A stretch of 64,000 nt of DNA from Schaalia sp. ORNL0103 (GTDB taxonomy: Bacteria; Actinomycetota; Actinomycetes; Actinomycetales; Actinomycetaceae), in NCBI RefSeq assembly GCF_019429565.1, contig NZ_JAHXSA010000002.1, positions 217,536-281,535 on the forward strand, read 5' to 3'. A program made the translations under genes and the position numbers. The notes under the pieces are model-generated. The model worked only from the letters and a program-made list of their open reading frames with translations. It was not told the DNA's origin and ran no database searches. Position 1 is the stretch's first letter, and every line of letters starts with the position of its first letter. Below, one piece after another: positions 44,538-52,775 of this stretch.

Positions 44538-45056
44538 CTACAGAGTATCGATAAACTCTCGCAGGGCGCGCAGCGGCAACACCAGGTGGTTCTCCGCTCC
44601 CGGGCAGGGAACAAAGTTCGAGGACTGGCTGAGGTAGAACTCGCGCGCCTGGTCATTTGCGCAGTGGACCAGGAGGGCAGCGAATCCCACCTCATTGCTG
44701 AGCGTGTAGGCTCGCAAGAGTGCGTCTTTGAGGAGAGCTGCGCCTATGCCTCGTCCCTGTGCGCGCTGATCGACGGCGAGGCGCGCGAGGAGGAGAACTG
44801 GGCACGGCTCCGGGCGTTGGCCAGGTTTGAGGGCATCTGGGAGTTTGCTGCGCTGCACTGCCCCCATCGATAGGGCGTAGAAACCAAGTGTCTCTGGTTC
44901 CTGCGTTGTGACGAAGACGCGAGCGTTTCCGGCTCGGTGATTCTGCCACGCAAATCGGTGGAACCAATCGTCTATCTCAGTGTTGCCCGATTGGAAGCGC
45001 GACCGGTCGTCCCTCCGCTCGAGAGGCCGCGGCTCTTGCAGGACTGATACGTACAT
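44538..45056 (-). CDS. GNAT acetyltransferase toxin, TacT-like
   Basis: 172 residues. Acetyl-CoA loop RAQGRGIGAALLKDAL and the catalytic-type Tyr in REFYLSQ. TacT-type toxins acetylate aminoacyl-tRNA and stop translation. Its ATG shares one base with the antitoxin stop, the usual TacA-TacT coupling. Confidence 0.88.
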   Translation of the reverse strand: MYVSVLQEPRPLERRDDRSRFQSGNTEIDDWFHRFAWQNHRAGNARVFVTTQEPETLGFYALSMGAVQRSKLPDALKPGQRPEPCPVLLLARLAVDQRAQGRGIGAALLKDALLRAYTLSNEVGFAALLVHCANDQAREFYLSQSSNFVPCPGAENHLVLPLRALREFIDTL

Positions 45057-45364
45057 CAGTTCTCGGAGATGCTCGGTGTGTTCAGGTCGATGTGAGTGTC
45101 GAAGGGCGAGGGGCGATTAAAGAGTTTGCGCAGCTTGGGATCGTCCGTCGGCGAGGCCGCAAGGATTTCTTCGAAGCGGGCGTGCTCCTCTTCGTTCAGA
45201 ATGAAGAAGCGCTGGTCGGCGAGACGTCGCTCTGCCTCCAATGTGGCTGCGGAGAGGACGAAATCACTGATGCTGCGAGATGTGTATGTAGCCGCGCTGC
45301 GAATGAGAGTGTTCTGTTCCTCGGTGAGGCGTAGTTCCAGACGCTGTGTCTTTGCGATGCTCAT
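45056..45364 (-). CDS. DUF1778-type antitoxin, TacA-like
   Basis: 102 residues: N-terminal ribbon-helix-helix DNA-binding part (QRLELRLTEEQNTLIRSAA) and a C-terminal tail that should wrap the toxin (FFILNEEEHARFEEIL). Confidence 0.88.
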   Translation of the reverse strand: MSIAKTQRLELRLTEEQNTLIRSAATYTSRSISDFVLSAATLEAERRLADQRFFILNEEEHARFEEILAASPTDDPKLRKLFNRPSPFDTHIDLNTPSISEN

Positions 45365-45382
45365 ATCAACTCCTCTTTCGCT

Positions 45383-45403
45383 CGTACGGACATTATCCGT
45401 ACG
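45383..45403. promoter_or_regulatory. Operator palindrome of the TacA/TacT-like pair
   Basis: Perfect inverted repeat CGTACGGA…TCCGTACG with a five-base centre, 18 bp before the antitoxin start. Likely bound by the ribbon-helix-helix antitoxin. Confidence 0.6.
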
Positions 45404-45543
45404 TATAGATACCTTAGCATCTGCGGTGCGAGTGGGCTAGCTCTTTCCTCTGAAAGGATCCCTGCGGGAATGGACTACGCTGAGAGTGGATGAGAAGGGG
45501 GGTGGCCAACGATGAGTTGGCCACCCCCTCTGGTTTCCCTGTC

Positions 45544-46323
45544 TCAGTGCAGAATGCGCGCCAGGAAGTCCCTGGTGGCCTGCTCGCGCGGGTTGTCGAT
45601 GACCTGCTCGGGCGGACCCTGCTCGACGATCTGGCCATTCCGCAGGAACACGACGCGGTCGGCTGCCTGGCGGGCGAAGCTGATCTCGTGCGTCGCCATG
45701 AGGATGGTCGAGCCCTGCTCCTTGATCTCACGCACAAGGTCCAGGACCTCGCCGACGAGAACCGGGTCCAGTGCCGCCGTGATCTCGTCCAGCAGGAGCA
45801 GTTCCGGGTTCGTGGCGAGCGCGCGTGCGATGGCGACGCGCTGCTGCTGGCCACCCGACAGGCGATCCGGGTACTCCTTCGCCTTGTCCTTCAAGCCGAT
45901 GCGGTCCAACAGCTCCATGCCGCGCTCGTGTGCGCGACCCTTCTCCCAGCCGTGCACCTTGCGGGCGGCCAGGGTCACGTTGTCCAGCACCGACATGTGC
46001 GGGAACAGGTTGTAGTGCTGGAACACGACGCCGATGCGCGCGCGGATCTGATCCGCGTTCGCGCGTGGGTCCGTGATGTCCTCGCCGGCCAGGAAGATCT
46101 GGCCGTCGTCGACCCGCTCCAGCAGGTTCGCGCAGCGCAGTAGCGTCGACTTACCTGAGCCTGACGCGCCCAGGAGGACCACGACCTCGTGCGCAGCGAC
46201 GTCCAGGTCCAGGCCACGCAGGACGACGTTATCGCCGAAGCGCTTGACGACGCCGACGGCGCGCAGAACCGGGGTGGTGTTGTCCGAGGTGGGGGAGGCC
46301 TCGTAATTCGTGGGGACCGACAT
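45544..46323 (-). CDS. Polar amino-acid ABC transporter ATP-binding protein
   Basis: 259 residues; Walker A GASGSGKST, signature LSGGQQQRVAIARAL, Walker B LLLDEITAALD. The unusual I in DEITAALD is typical of several GlnQ-like proteins. Shares one base with the permease stop. Confidence 0.93.
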   Translation of the reverse strand: MSVPTNYEASPTSDNTTPVLRAVGVVKRFGDNVVLRGLDLDVAAHEVVVLLGASGSGKSTLLRCANLLERVDDGQIFLAGEDITDPRANADQIRARIGVVFQHYNLFPHMSVLDNVTLAARKVHGWEKGRAHERGMELLDRIGLKDKAKEYPDRLSGGQQQRVAIARALATNPELLLLDEITAALDPVLVGEVLDLVREIKEQGSTILMATHEISFARQAADRVVFLRNGQIVEQGPPEQVIDNPREQATRDFLARILH

Positions 46324-47195
46324 CAGACGGTGCCTCCCATCTGCTCGCGCTTACGCAGTCGGGCCGTGTACCAGTCCGACAGGCGAATGAAGGGGAATGA
46401 CAAGATGATGAACAGCAGGCCGGCGACGACGTAGGACGTCATGTTGTAGGTCTTGGCCTGGACCATCTGTGCCGAACGGATTGCGTCGACCGCGCCCAGG
46501 ACCGAGATCAGGCCGACGTCCTTCTGCATGGAAATGAAGTCGTTCATGAGGGCCGGCGTGACCTTGCGGATTGCCTGCGGCACGATGATCATGCGCAGCG
46601 TCTGCCCGTGGGACAGGCCCAGCGAGCGCGCCGCGTAACGCTGGGAGGGGTGCACGGAGTCCAGGCCCGCGCGCAGCACCTCGGCGACGTACGAGGAGTA
46701 CGTGAGGATCAGCGCGACCGTGCCCAGGAACGCGGTCGGGATGCGCGTCGTCGGGTTGAGCGCGGGGATACCGAAGCCGATCAGATAGAGGACGACCAGG
46801 AAGGGAACGCCTCGGAAAATATCCGTGTACGCGGCCGCCAGGAAGCGGATCGGGAAGAACACGGGACCGGCCAGCGTGCGCGCGGCCGCCAGCAGAGTCG
46901 CAAAGACGGCGACGCCCAGCACCGAGATCAGCAGGATCCGGATGTTGAGCCACAGGCCGGAGAGGACCTGGGGGAAGGCTTCGACGAAGTACTTGCCGTT
47001 GAAGAAGGTGTTGCGGGTGGCCTCCCACCCGTCGGAGTTGACGACCACGGCGATGAGGACTCCCGCGACCACGATCGTGGAAGCCAGGGAGATGAGAATC
47101 GACAGGACCGTCTGCTCGCGCCGATAAGCGCGGCGGCCACGCTCCACCGCCGAAACGGTGAGCGTGGCCGCCGCGTTACTCGAGTAGTCACTCAT
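46323..47195 (-). CDS. Polar amino-acid ABC transporter permease
   Basis: 290 residues, HisM-type. A cytosolic N-tail and one extra helix precede the core. The EAA loop that contacts the ATPase is in EVLRAGLDSVHPSQRYAARS. Confidence 0.92.
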   Translation of the reverse strand: MSDYSSNAAATLTVSAVERGRRAYRREQTVLSILISLASTIVVAGVLIAVVVNSDGWEATRNTFFNGKYFVEAFPQVLSGLWLNIRILLISVLGVAVFATLLAAARTLAGPVFFPIRFLAAAYTDIFRGVPFLVVLYLIGFGIPALNPTTRIPTAFLGTVALILTYSSYVAEVLRAGLDSVHPSQRYAARSLGLSHGQTLRMIIVPQAIRKVTPALMNDFISMQKDVGLISVLGAVDAIRSAQMVQAKTYNMTSYVVAGLLFIILSFPFIRLSDWYTARLRKREQMGGTV

Positions 47196-47207
47196 GAGTG
47201 TGGGGCC

Positions 47208-48071
47208 TCACTTGAGGGTGGGCACGTTCTGTGCCTCGTTCAGCCACTTTTCCTGCAGCTCGGCGAGCTTGCCGGACTCGGCCAGGCGATCGACCGCGGC
47301 GGAGACCGTGGGGGTCAGCTTGGAGCCCTTGGGCAGGACGATGCCGTATTCCTCGCCGCCCGTCGTGTCGTCGAACTGGCCGATGATGACGCCGTCATCG
47401 ATCTGCGCGGAGACCATGTAGAACGCGGTCGGCAGGTCGACGACAATCGCGTCCACGCGGCCCGTCTGCAGGGCCAGGACCGTGTCGTCGGAGGAGTTGA
47501 ACATCTGCAGCTTCTGGCTCAGGCCGGACTCCAGGTGATCGGAGGCGAACTGTTGCGACGTCGTGCCGGCCTGGACGCCGATCAGGACGTCCTTGAGGTC
47601 AGCGATGGACTTCGCGTCGGCGGCAGGGGTGCCAGCCTTGGTGATGATCGCCGAGGTGGTCGTGTAGTACGGGGACGTGAAGTCGACGGCGTTCTTGCGC
47701 TCGTCGGTGATGGAGAACTGCTGAATGTTCAGGTCCCAGTCCTTGGCGCCGGGGGTGATCGACGCGTCGAAGGTGGCGCGCACCCACTGGACGTTGTCGG
47801 CGGTGTAGCCGAGTTCCTCGGCCAGGGCGTAGATGACGGCGGACTCGTAGCCTTCGCCCGAGGTCGGGTCGTTGTCCAGGATCCACGGCGAGTAGGCGGG
47901 ATCGGAGGTGGCGACGGTGAGCTTGCCTTCCGTCACGGTCGGCAGCGCGCCGGGGCCGTAGGTCTGCTCGGCATCGGCGGAAGAAGAGGAGCTCGTGCCG
48001 CCCGTGCAGGCGGCCAGGCCGAGGGCCGCGATGGCGGTGACGGCAGCGAGGGAACGGACAGAGCGGCGCAT
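47208..48071 (-). CDS. Amino-acid ABC transporter substrate-binding lipoprotein
   Basis: 287 residues from the ATG at 48071. Lipobox LAACTGG, Ser-rich linker, then a family-3 solute-binding fold (YESAVIYALAEELGY, FTSPYYTTTSAIITK). First gene of binding protein-permease-ATPase. Confidence 0.93.
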   Translation of the reverse strand: MRRSVRSLAAVTAIAALGLAACTGGTSSSSSADAEQTYGPGALPTVTEGKLTVATSDPAYSPWILDNDPTSGEGYESAVIYALAEELGYTADNVQWVRATFDASITPGAKDWDLNIQQFSITDERKNAVDFTSPYYTTTSAIITKAGTPAADAKSIADLKDVLIGVQAGTTSQQFASDHLESGLSQKLQMFNSSDDTVLALQTGRVDAIVVDLPTAFYMVSAQIDDGVIIGQFDDTTGGEEYGIVLPKGSKLTPTVSAAVDRLAESGKLAELQEKWLNEAQNVPTLK

Positions 48072-48263
48072 GGGGCCTCCCGGTGACGTGGGGGATTCCG
48101 CCTTGTGGGCGGGTCTGACTCGATGAGAGTATCGGTGCGCCGAAAAATGCGCTGGCGTCATTTCGCTGCACGAAACAATGGAACGAGTCCTGGGCTGGGA
48201 AAACGTTGGAATCGTAGGGGTTTCGTGGGGGTGGGGGATGGGACACAGTGCCGCGTGGGTATG

Positions 48264-48293
48264 CGAAAGGGCCGGGCCACATCGGCCCGGCCC
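48264..48293 (-). terminator. Terminator of the small amphipathic protein gene
   Basis: 10-bp stem (48269-48278 with 48284-48293); weak T tract. Confidence 0.6.
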
Positions 48294-48302
48294 CCCGTCA
48301 GA

Positions 48303-48455
48303 TCACTTCTGGAACTTGTCCTTCAGATCGGAGACGACCTCGGTCGCCTTATCCTTGGCAGCCTCGACGGCCTTCTCGACGTTCTCCTCGCCGAAGGTTT
48401 CCTTAGCCTTCTCGAGACCCTCCTCAGCCTGCTTCTTCAGATCTTCCAGACCCAT
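48303..48455 (-). CDS. 50-residue amphipathic helical protein, LEDL family member 1
   Basis: Begins MGLEDLKKQAEEGLEKAKE and ends DLKDKFQK: one long Lys/Glu/Ala amphipathic helix. Preceded by GGAGG. A paralogue starts the same way at 54533. Resembles the actinobacterial Rv0909-type antitoxin-like and LEA/CsbD-like small proteins; no toxin gene is adjacent. Function unknown. Confidence 0.75.
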   Translation of the reverse strand: MGLEDLKKQAEEGLEKAKETFGEENVEKAVEAAKDKATEVVSDLKDKFQK

Positions 48456-48599
48456 GTTTCCTCCTTGGAACGAGCCACTCGTATTGGTCGAGCGGATGGT
48501 CTCACCCTATGCCCGAACCGTGGTGCTCGCGCGTTCAAGGTGCTCAGCGGCGTGATCGTTGCCTGCGCGTCCGCGCCGTGGGACAGTGTGCCGTCGGGA

Positions 48600-49049
48600 T
48601 CAGAGGCCTTCGGCGAGCTTCCAGTCGTCGAAGGTGAACTCGGGGGACACGACGCAGGTGGCCAGCGCGTAGTCACCGCGGGCGAAGGTGCGCTGCCAGG
48701 TGCCGGCGGGCACGAGGACCTGCACGGGGTTGCTCGGATCGGAGGCCTGCGTTCCGGCCGGAGAGCCCAGCGTGACGATGCGCGGGTCGGCCTCGGGTGC
48801 GTCGCCGCTGCCCCCCAGGTGCACCTCGAGGGCACCGGGCCCCGACCAGATCCACAGTTCGTCGGAGTGCACGAGGTGCCAGCGGGCCTCCTCGTCACGG
48901 TCGAGGAGGAAGACGATCGCGGAGGCGCTGTGGCGGCTCCCGCGCGGAGTGTCCACCTGCGCCGGCGCGGTCCACGTGCGGCGGTAGTGGCCGCCCTCGG
49001 GGTGGGGCGCCAGGCCCATGGCATCAATCAGCGGGGACACGTCGGTCAT
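48600..49049 (-). CDS. Cupin family protein (DUF985-like)
   Basis: 149 residues from the ATG at 49049. N-terminal MGLAPHPEGGHYRRTW and central SDELWIWSGPGALEVHL are typical of cupin_5 proteins. Enzymatic role unknown. Confidence 0.87.
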   Translation of the reverse strand: MTDVSPLIDAMGLAPHPEGGHYRRTWTAPAQVDTPRGSRHSASAIVFLLDRDEEARWHLVHSDELWIWSGPGALEVHLGGSGDAPEADPRIVTLGSPAGTQASDPSNPVQVLVPAGTWQRTFARGDYALATCVVSPEFTFDDWKLAEGL

Positions 49050-49102
49050 GCGAAACTCCAAACGAAGAGAAAGGGAGGCTGAGCGAAAGGGAAACGACAG
49101 GG

Positions 49103-50395
49103 TCAGCGCGAGGCCGAGTAACGCACGTGTCCGGACACGACGGTTTCGACGACGCGGCCAGCGCCGTGGCGGGCAACGGTATCGATGGTCTCCACGATCG
49201 AGGTGACGGGCACGTCGACGACGCACATGTCGGCGACCGCGCCCGACTGGAGCTGCCCGAGGCGATCAGGTCCGGTCGCCAGGCCCATCGCGGTAGCACC
49301 GCCCAGGGTCGCGGCCTGCAGGAGACGGCGCGCCAGGTCCTGATCCTCGTAGCCCTGAGCTCGCGCCAGGTCGAAGAGGAGGGCGACGTCCTCGAGCAGG
49401 TCGAGGGACGGGGAGGAGGACAGGGAGTCCGTGCCCACCGCGATCATGTTGCCCTCGGTGAGGTAGGCGCTGACCGGCGGCGCGTCCAGGCCGATCACAC
49501 GATTCGAGCGCGGGCACAGCGCCACTGCCGTCTGGCGGGCGCGCAGTCGCCTGCGGTCGTCGGCGCGCATGTACACGCCGTGGGCGACGTGGCAGTCGGG
49601 CCCGAGGACACCCAGCTGATCGACGAACTGCGTCGAGGAGAAGCCGCCACCGCGCGAGCGCATCGCCGTGAACGACGAGGAGTGCTCGCTCTTCCACAGG
49701 TCGGCCAGGGCGGTCGTGCGCGTCTCGGACCATTCGGCCTCGGAGTGGGATTCGCCCAGGTGGATGTGGATGCGCATGCCGCGGCGCCTGGCCATGTCGG
49801 GCAGGTCTAGCAGCGGCTCGGCGTCGAGGGAGTAGGGGGCGTGCGGGGAGATGCCCACGGCCGGAGGGGTCGGCATGGCGTCGAGGGATGCGGAGACCTC
49901 GCGTTCGCCTTGGGCCCGCCACTCCTCGTTCGACCAGCCCATGACCTCCCAGTAGGCGACGCCGTGCAGCCCGGCGTCGTGCAGGGCCGAGGCCGCGGCT
50001 GCGTCCGTCACCACGTCGGCGGCGGCGGTCGTGCCGCTGGCCAGGAGCAGGCGCGCGCCCGCGGCCGCGTCGCCTCCCCAGTCCAGGCCGCCCGCGTCGT
50101 AGACCTCGTCGAAGGCACGCGCCCAGTCGTCAAAACCGCGGTACTGCCCGGCGCCCACGGACGCCATGCCCGTGTACTGCAGGTGCGTGTGCGCATTGAC
50201 CAGGCCGGGGAGCAGCACGCCGTCAAAGTGGCGTTCGGTGAAGGAAAGGCCGCGCTGCGTGAGCGTTTCGATGACCCAGTCGCGCGCTCCCACGTGCTCG
50301 ATGCGCCCGTCGCGCACGGCAACAGCGCCGTCGAGGATCGAGGGGGCGGTGATCGGGATGACCATGCCGGCGGACCAGACGACCACGTCGCTCAT
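49103..50395 (-). CDS. Amidohydrolase, SAH/adenosine-deaminase-like (chlorohydrolase group)
   Basis: 430 residues, metal-dependent. Motifs: NAHTHLQ, HIHLGES, HVAHGVYM, and a C-terminal GTDSLSSSPSLDLL. This group includes MTA/SAH deaminases and aminodeoxyfutalosine deaminase. Neighbouring SAHH-like gene on the same strand favours a deaminase acting on S-adenosylhomocysteine or a related nucleoside; this is inference. Confidence 0.8.
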   Translation of the reverse strand: MSDVVVWSAGMVIPITAPSILDGAVAVRDGRIEHVGARDWVIETLTQRGLSFTERHFDGVLLPGLVNAHTHLQYTGMASVGAGQYRGFDDWARAFDEVYDAGGLDWGGDAAAGARLLLASGTTAAADVVTDAAAASALHDAGLHGVAYWEVMGWSNEEWRAQGEREVSASLDAMPTPPAVGISPHAPYSLDAEPLLDLPDMARRRGMRIHIHLGESHSEAEWSETRTTALADLWKSEHSSSFTAMRSRGGGFSSTQFVDQLGVLGPDCHVAHGVYMRADDRRRLRARQTAVALCPRSNRVIGLDAPPVSAYLTEGNMIAVGTDSLSSSPSLDLLEDVALLFDLARAQGYEDQDLARRLLQAATLGGATAMGLATGPDRLGQLQSGAVADMCVVDVPVTSIVETIDTVARHGAGRVVETVVSGHVRYSASR

Positions 50396-50478
50396 GGGGG
50401 ACCTTTCGGTGGGGGACGCTGACTAACAGTGTAGAAGTGGGGCGGGCGTACCCGCCTGCCGGTGGACGTGACCTGCGA

Positions 50479-51945
50479 CTACGACAGCGACAGGGCGCCC
50501 AGCGCTGCTGCGGCCACCGCGTCGTCCGCCTCGCGCGGCAGGTCGTGCAGGCCGGGGGCCAGCTCGCCTTCGCGGGTGAGGAGCTCGCGCAGGGACGCCA
50601 GCTGCACGCCGAAGCTCATGTCCATGATCTCGATGGGGTTTCCCTCGCCCGCCGTGTAGTTGATGCCCTCCCCGCGCTCGAGGATGCGCAGCGTCTTGCC
50701 GGAGGGGCTGGTCAGGGTCTGCACGTGGGGATCGCCCGACTCGACCATGACCCAGGAGGCGGCCACGGCCTCGTCGATGGAGACCTCCCCGTCAACGCCG
50801 CCGGCGACCGTGACGATCGCACCCTCGGGCGCCGCCTCCAGCGCGCTCAGTGGGATCGTCGCCCGCTCGCCCGTCGCGGACATCAGCATGCCGGCGCTCG
50901 CAGCTGCCTCCTCCAGCGAGGCCACGGCGAACCCGTCCATCGACGCCTGCAGGGCGCGCACGGGGTCCAGCTCGACGACAGTCACGCGTGCGCCGAGCGC
51001 CGCGCCGAAGCGCGCGCAGCCGCGACCCACGTCACCGTAGCCGATGACGACGACGCTCATCCCCGCCACGGGCGCACCGACGCCGCGCGGGTCAATGAGG
51101 TCGAGGATCGTCGTCCAGCACGACTGGCCCGTCCCATAGGCGTTGTCGAACAGGGTCTTCGAACGCGCATCGTTCGAGGCCAGGACCGGAATGCGCAGAT
51201 CGAAAGAACGCAGGGGGCGCAGCCCCGAGGTGGTCTCCTCCGCCGCGCCGACCAGCGCGTCCAGGACGCCCGGGCAGCGCTGGGTATCGTGTGCCAGGCG
51301 GATCAGGTGGGAGCCGTCATCCAGCAGGAATTCGCTGCGCTGGGCCAAAAACTCGCGCGCGAGCTCCCACTCGCGCTCGCGGGAGGCTGCCGAGTCCGCG
51401 AACACGGGGATGCCGGCGTCGCGCAGGCGGGCCGCGACGTCCTCGCGGGTCTCGGCCGCCCAGCCGAAGACGCTCACGCGTGCCCCGGCCTCGGAGAGCA
51501 TGAGGGCCAGGGCGGCCGTCTTCGGCTCCAGGACGAGGGAGAGCCCCACGCTTCGGCCCGCCACCAGGGGAGCCAGTGCGCGTGCCGCCGCCTCGGTGAC
51601 GGGCATGTGGGCGCGCGCCCACTCGATGCGTCCCTCGTCGCCGGGGCCCGTGATGGTGCGCCCGTCGGGGGCGATGACGGCGCGGAAAGTGCCTCCGGGC
51701 GCCAGGACCGTGATCGCGCCGGGCCTCGGGGTCGCGTCCTCCTCGAGCGCGAAGACGACCGGGGACGAGGCCGGGGTTCCCTCGGTGTCCGACAGCGGGC
51801 CCACGTGAGCGCCGAAGGCGCGCAGCAGGGCGGTGAGCGTCGGGTCGTCCGTCGCGAAGAAACGCCCCGCGATGAGCATGTTCGTGGCCCGCGCGTAGGC
51901 GCGTAGCAGCAGCTGGGCGGCGAGGGGATCCAGGGTGCGGCTCAT
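50479..51945 (-). CDS. Divergent adenosylhomocysteinase-like protein
   Basis: 488 residues of the SAH hydrolase fold: LLDDGSHLI, EETTSGLRPL, SKTLFDNAYGTGQS, NAD site GYGDVGRGCA and a C-terminal EGNPIEIMDMSFGVQLA. Compared with canonical enzymes the core Asp, Glu, Lys, Asp-Asn are kept. However, the His of the GHFD motif is Gly, the Cys of YGCRES is Thr, and the His of GHP is Asn. The C-terminal KxxxYRY is also lacking. It may use another purine thioether such as S-inosylhomocysteine. Followed by the amidohydrolase gene. Confidence 0.8.
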   Translation of the reverse strand: MSRTLDPLAAQLLLRAYARATNMLIAGRFFATDDPTLTALLRAFGAHVGPLSDTEGTPASSPVVFALEEDATPRPGAITVLAPGGTFRAVIAPDGRTITGPGDEGRIEWARAHMPVTEAAARALAPLVAGRSVGLSLVLEPKTAALALMLSEAGARVSVFGWAAETREDVAARLRDAGIPVFADSAASREREWELAREFLAQRSEFLLDDGSHLIRLAHDTQRCPGVLDALVGAAEETTSGLRPLRSFDLRIPVLASNDARSKTLFDNAYGTGQSCWTTILDLIDPRGVGAPVAGMSVVVIGYGDVGRGCARFGAALGARVTVVELDPVRALQASMDGFAVASLEEAAASAGMLMSATGERATIPLSALEAAPEGAIVTVAGGVDGEVSIDEAVAASWVMVESGDPHVQTLTSPSGKTLRILERGEGINYTAGEGNPIEIMDMSFGVQLASLRELLTREGELAPGLHDLPREADDAVAAAALGALSLS

Positions 51946-52049
51946 GCGTCAAACGTAGCAACTGCGGCGTCGATGTCGGGGACGAGCCAGGGGACGACCA
52001 GGGCAGACCCTCATAGAATCGCGCGGGGCTGCGGGTCTATCGTTCAAAC

Positions 52050-52775
52050 ATGACACACGACACGGCGGGTCTGGTGACCCGAGCACTGACGAAGACATAC
52101 ATGCGCGGGAATACTCCCGTTCACGCCCTGGCGGGCGTCGACCTGACACTCCCGCAGGGTACGCAGGTGGCGATCATGGGTCCCTCGGGGTCCGGTAAGA
52201 CCACCCTCCTGCACTGCCTGGCGGGCGTGCTGCGCCCCAGCTCAGGGTCCATCACCCTGGACGGCGAAGAGATGACGACCATGTCGGAGCGGGTGCTCTC
52301 CAACCTGCGTCTGCGCCGCTTCGGCTTCGTGTTCCAGGACGGCCAGCTTCTGCCCGAGCTGCCCACGGAAGAGAACATCGCGATGCCCCTCATGCTGGCG
52401 GGCACGCCCAAATCACAGGCCATCGCTCGCGCACGCGAGATCCTCGCAAACCTCGGTCTCGACGGCGCCGGCCCCTACCGCCCCGGCCAGCTCTCGGGCG
52501 GCCAAGCCCAGCGCGTCGCGATCGGCCGCGCGCTCGCCACCGATCCCTCGGTAATCTTCGCGGATGAACCCACGGGGGCCCTCGACCAGGCCACCGGAGG
52601 CGAGGTCATGTCCCTCCTGACGAGCGCCTGCGCCTCCACCGGGGCATCCCTGGTCCTCGTCACCCACGATCCCGCCGTCGCCGCGCGCCTGCCGCACACG
52701 ATCCACGTGCGCGACGGCCGCATTTCCCTCGAGGCCCGAGGCAGTGGAACCCCCAACCAGGGGGTGGCCCGATGA
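52050..52775 (+). CDS. MacB/LolD-type ABC ATPase
   Basis: 241 residues; Walker A GPSGSGKTT, signature LSGGQAQRVAIGRAL, Walker B IFADEPTGALD. Typical partner of FtsX-fold permeases. ATGA overlap with the permease gene. Confidence 0.93.
   Translation: MTHDTAGLVTRALTKTYMRGNTPVHALAGVDLTLPQGTQVAIMGPSGSGKTTLLHCLAGVLRPSSGSITLDGEEMTTMSERVLSNLRLRRFGFVFQDGQLLPELPTEENIAMPLMLAGTPKSQAIARAREILANLGLDGAGPYRPGQLSGGQAQRVAIGRALATDPSVIFADEPTGALDQATGGEVMSLLTSACASTGASLVLVTHDPAVAARLPHTIHVRDGRISLEARGSGTPNQGVAR

Noticed and set aside
46608..48086. 492-codon plus-strand frame opposite the amino-acid ABC genes
   Set aside because: Antisense shadow rich in Gly/Arg/Asp; the minus-strand permease and lipoprotein are certain.
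50437..51906. 489-codon plus-strand frame opposite the SAHH-like gene
   Set aside because: Antisense shadow of the SAHH-like gene; no motifs.
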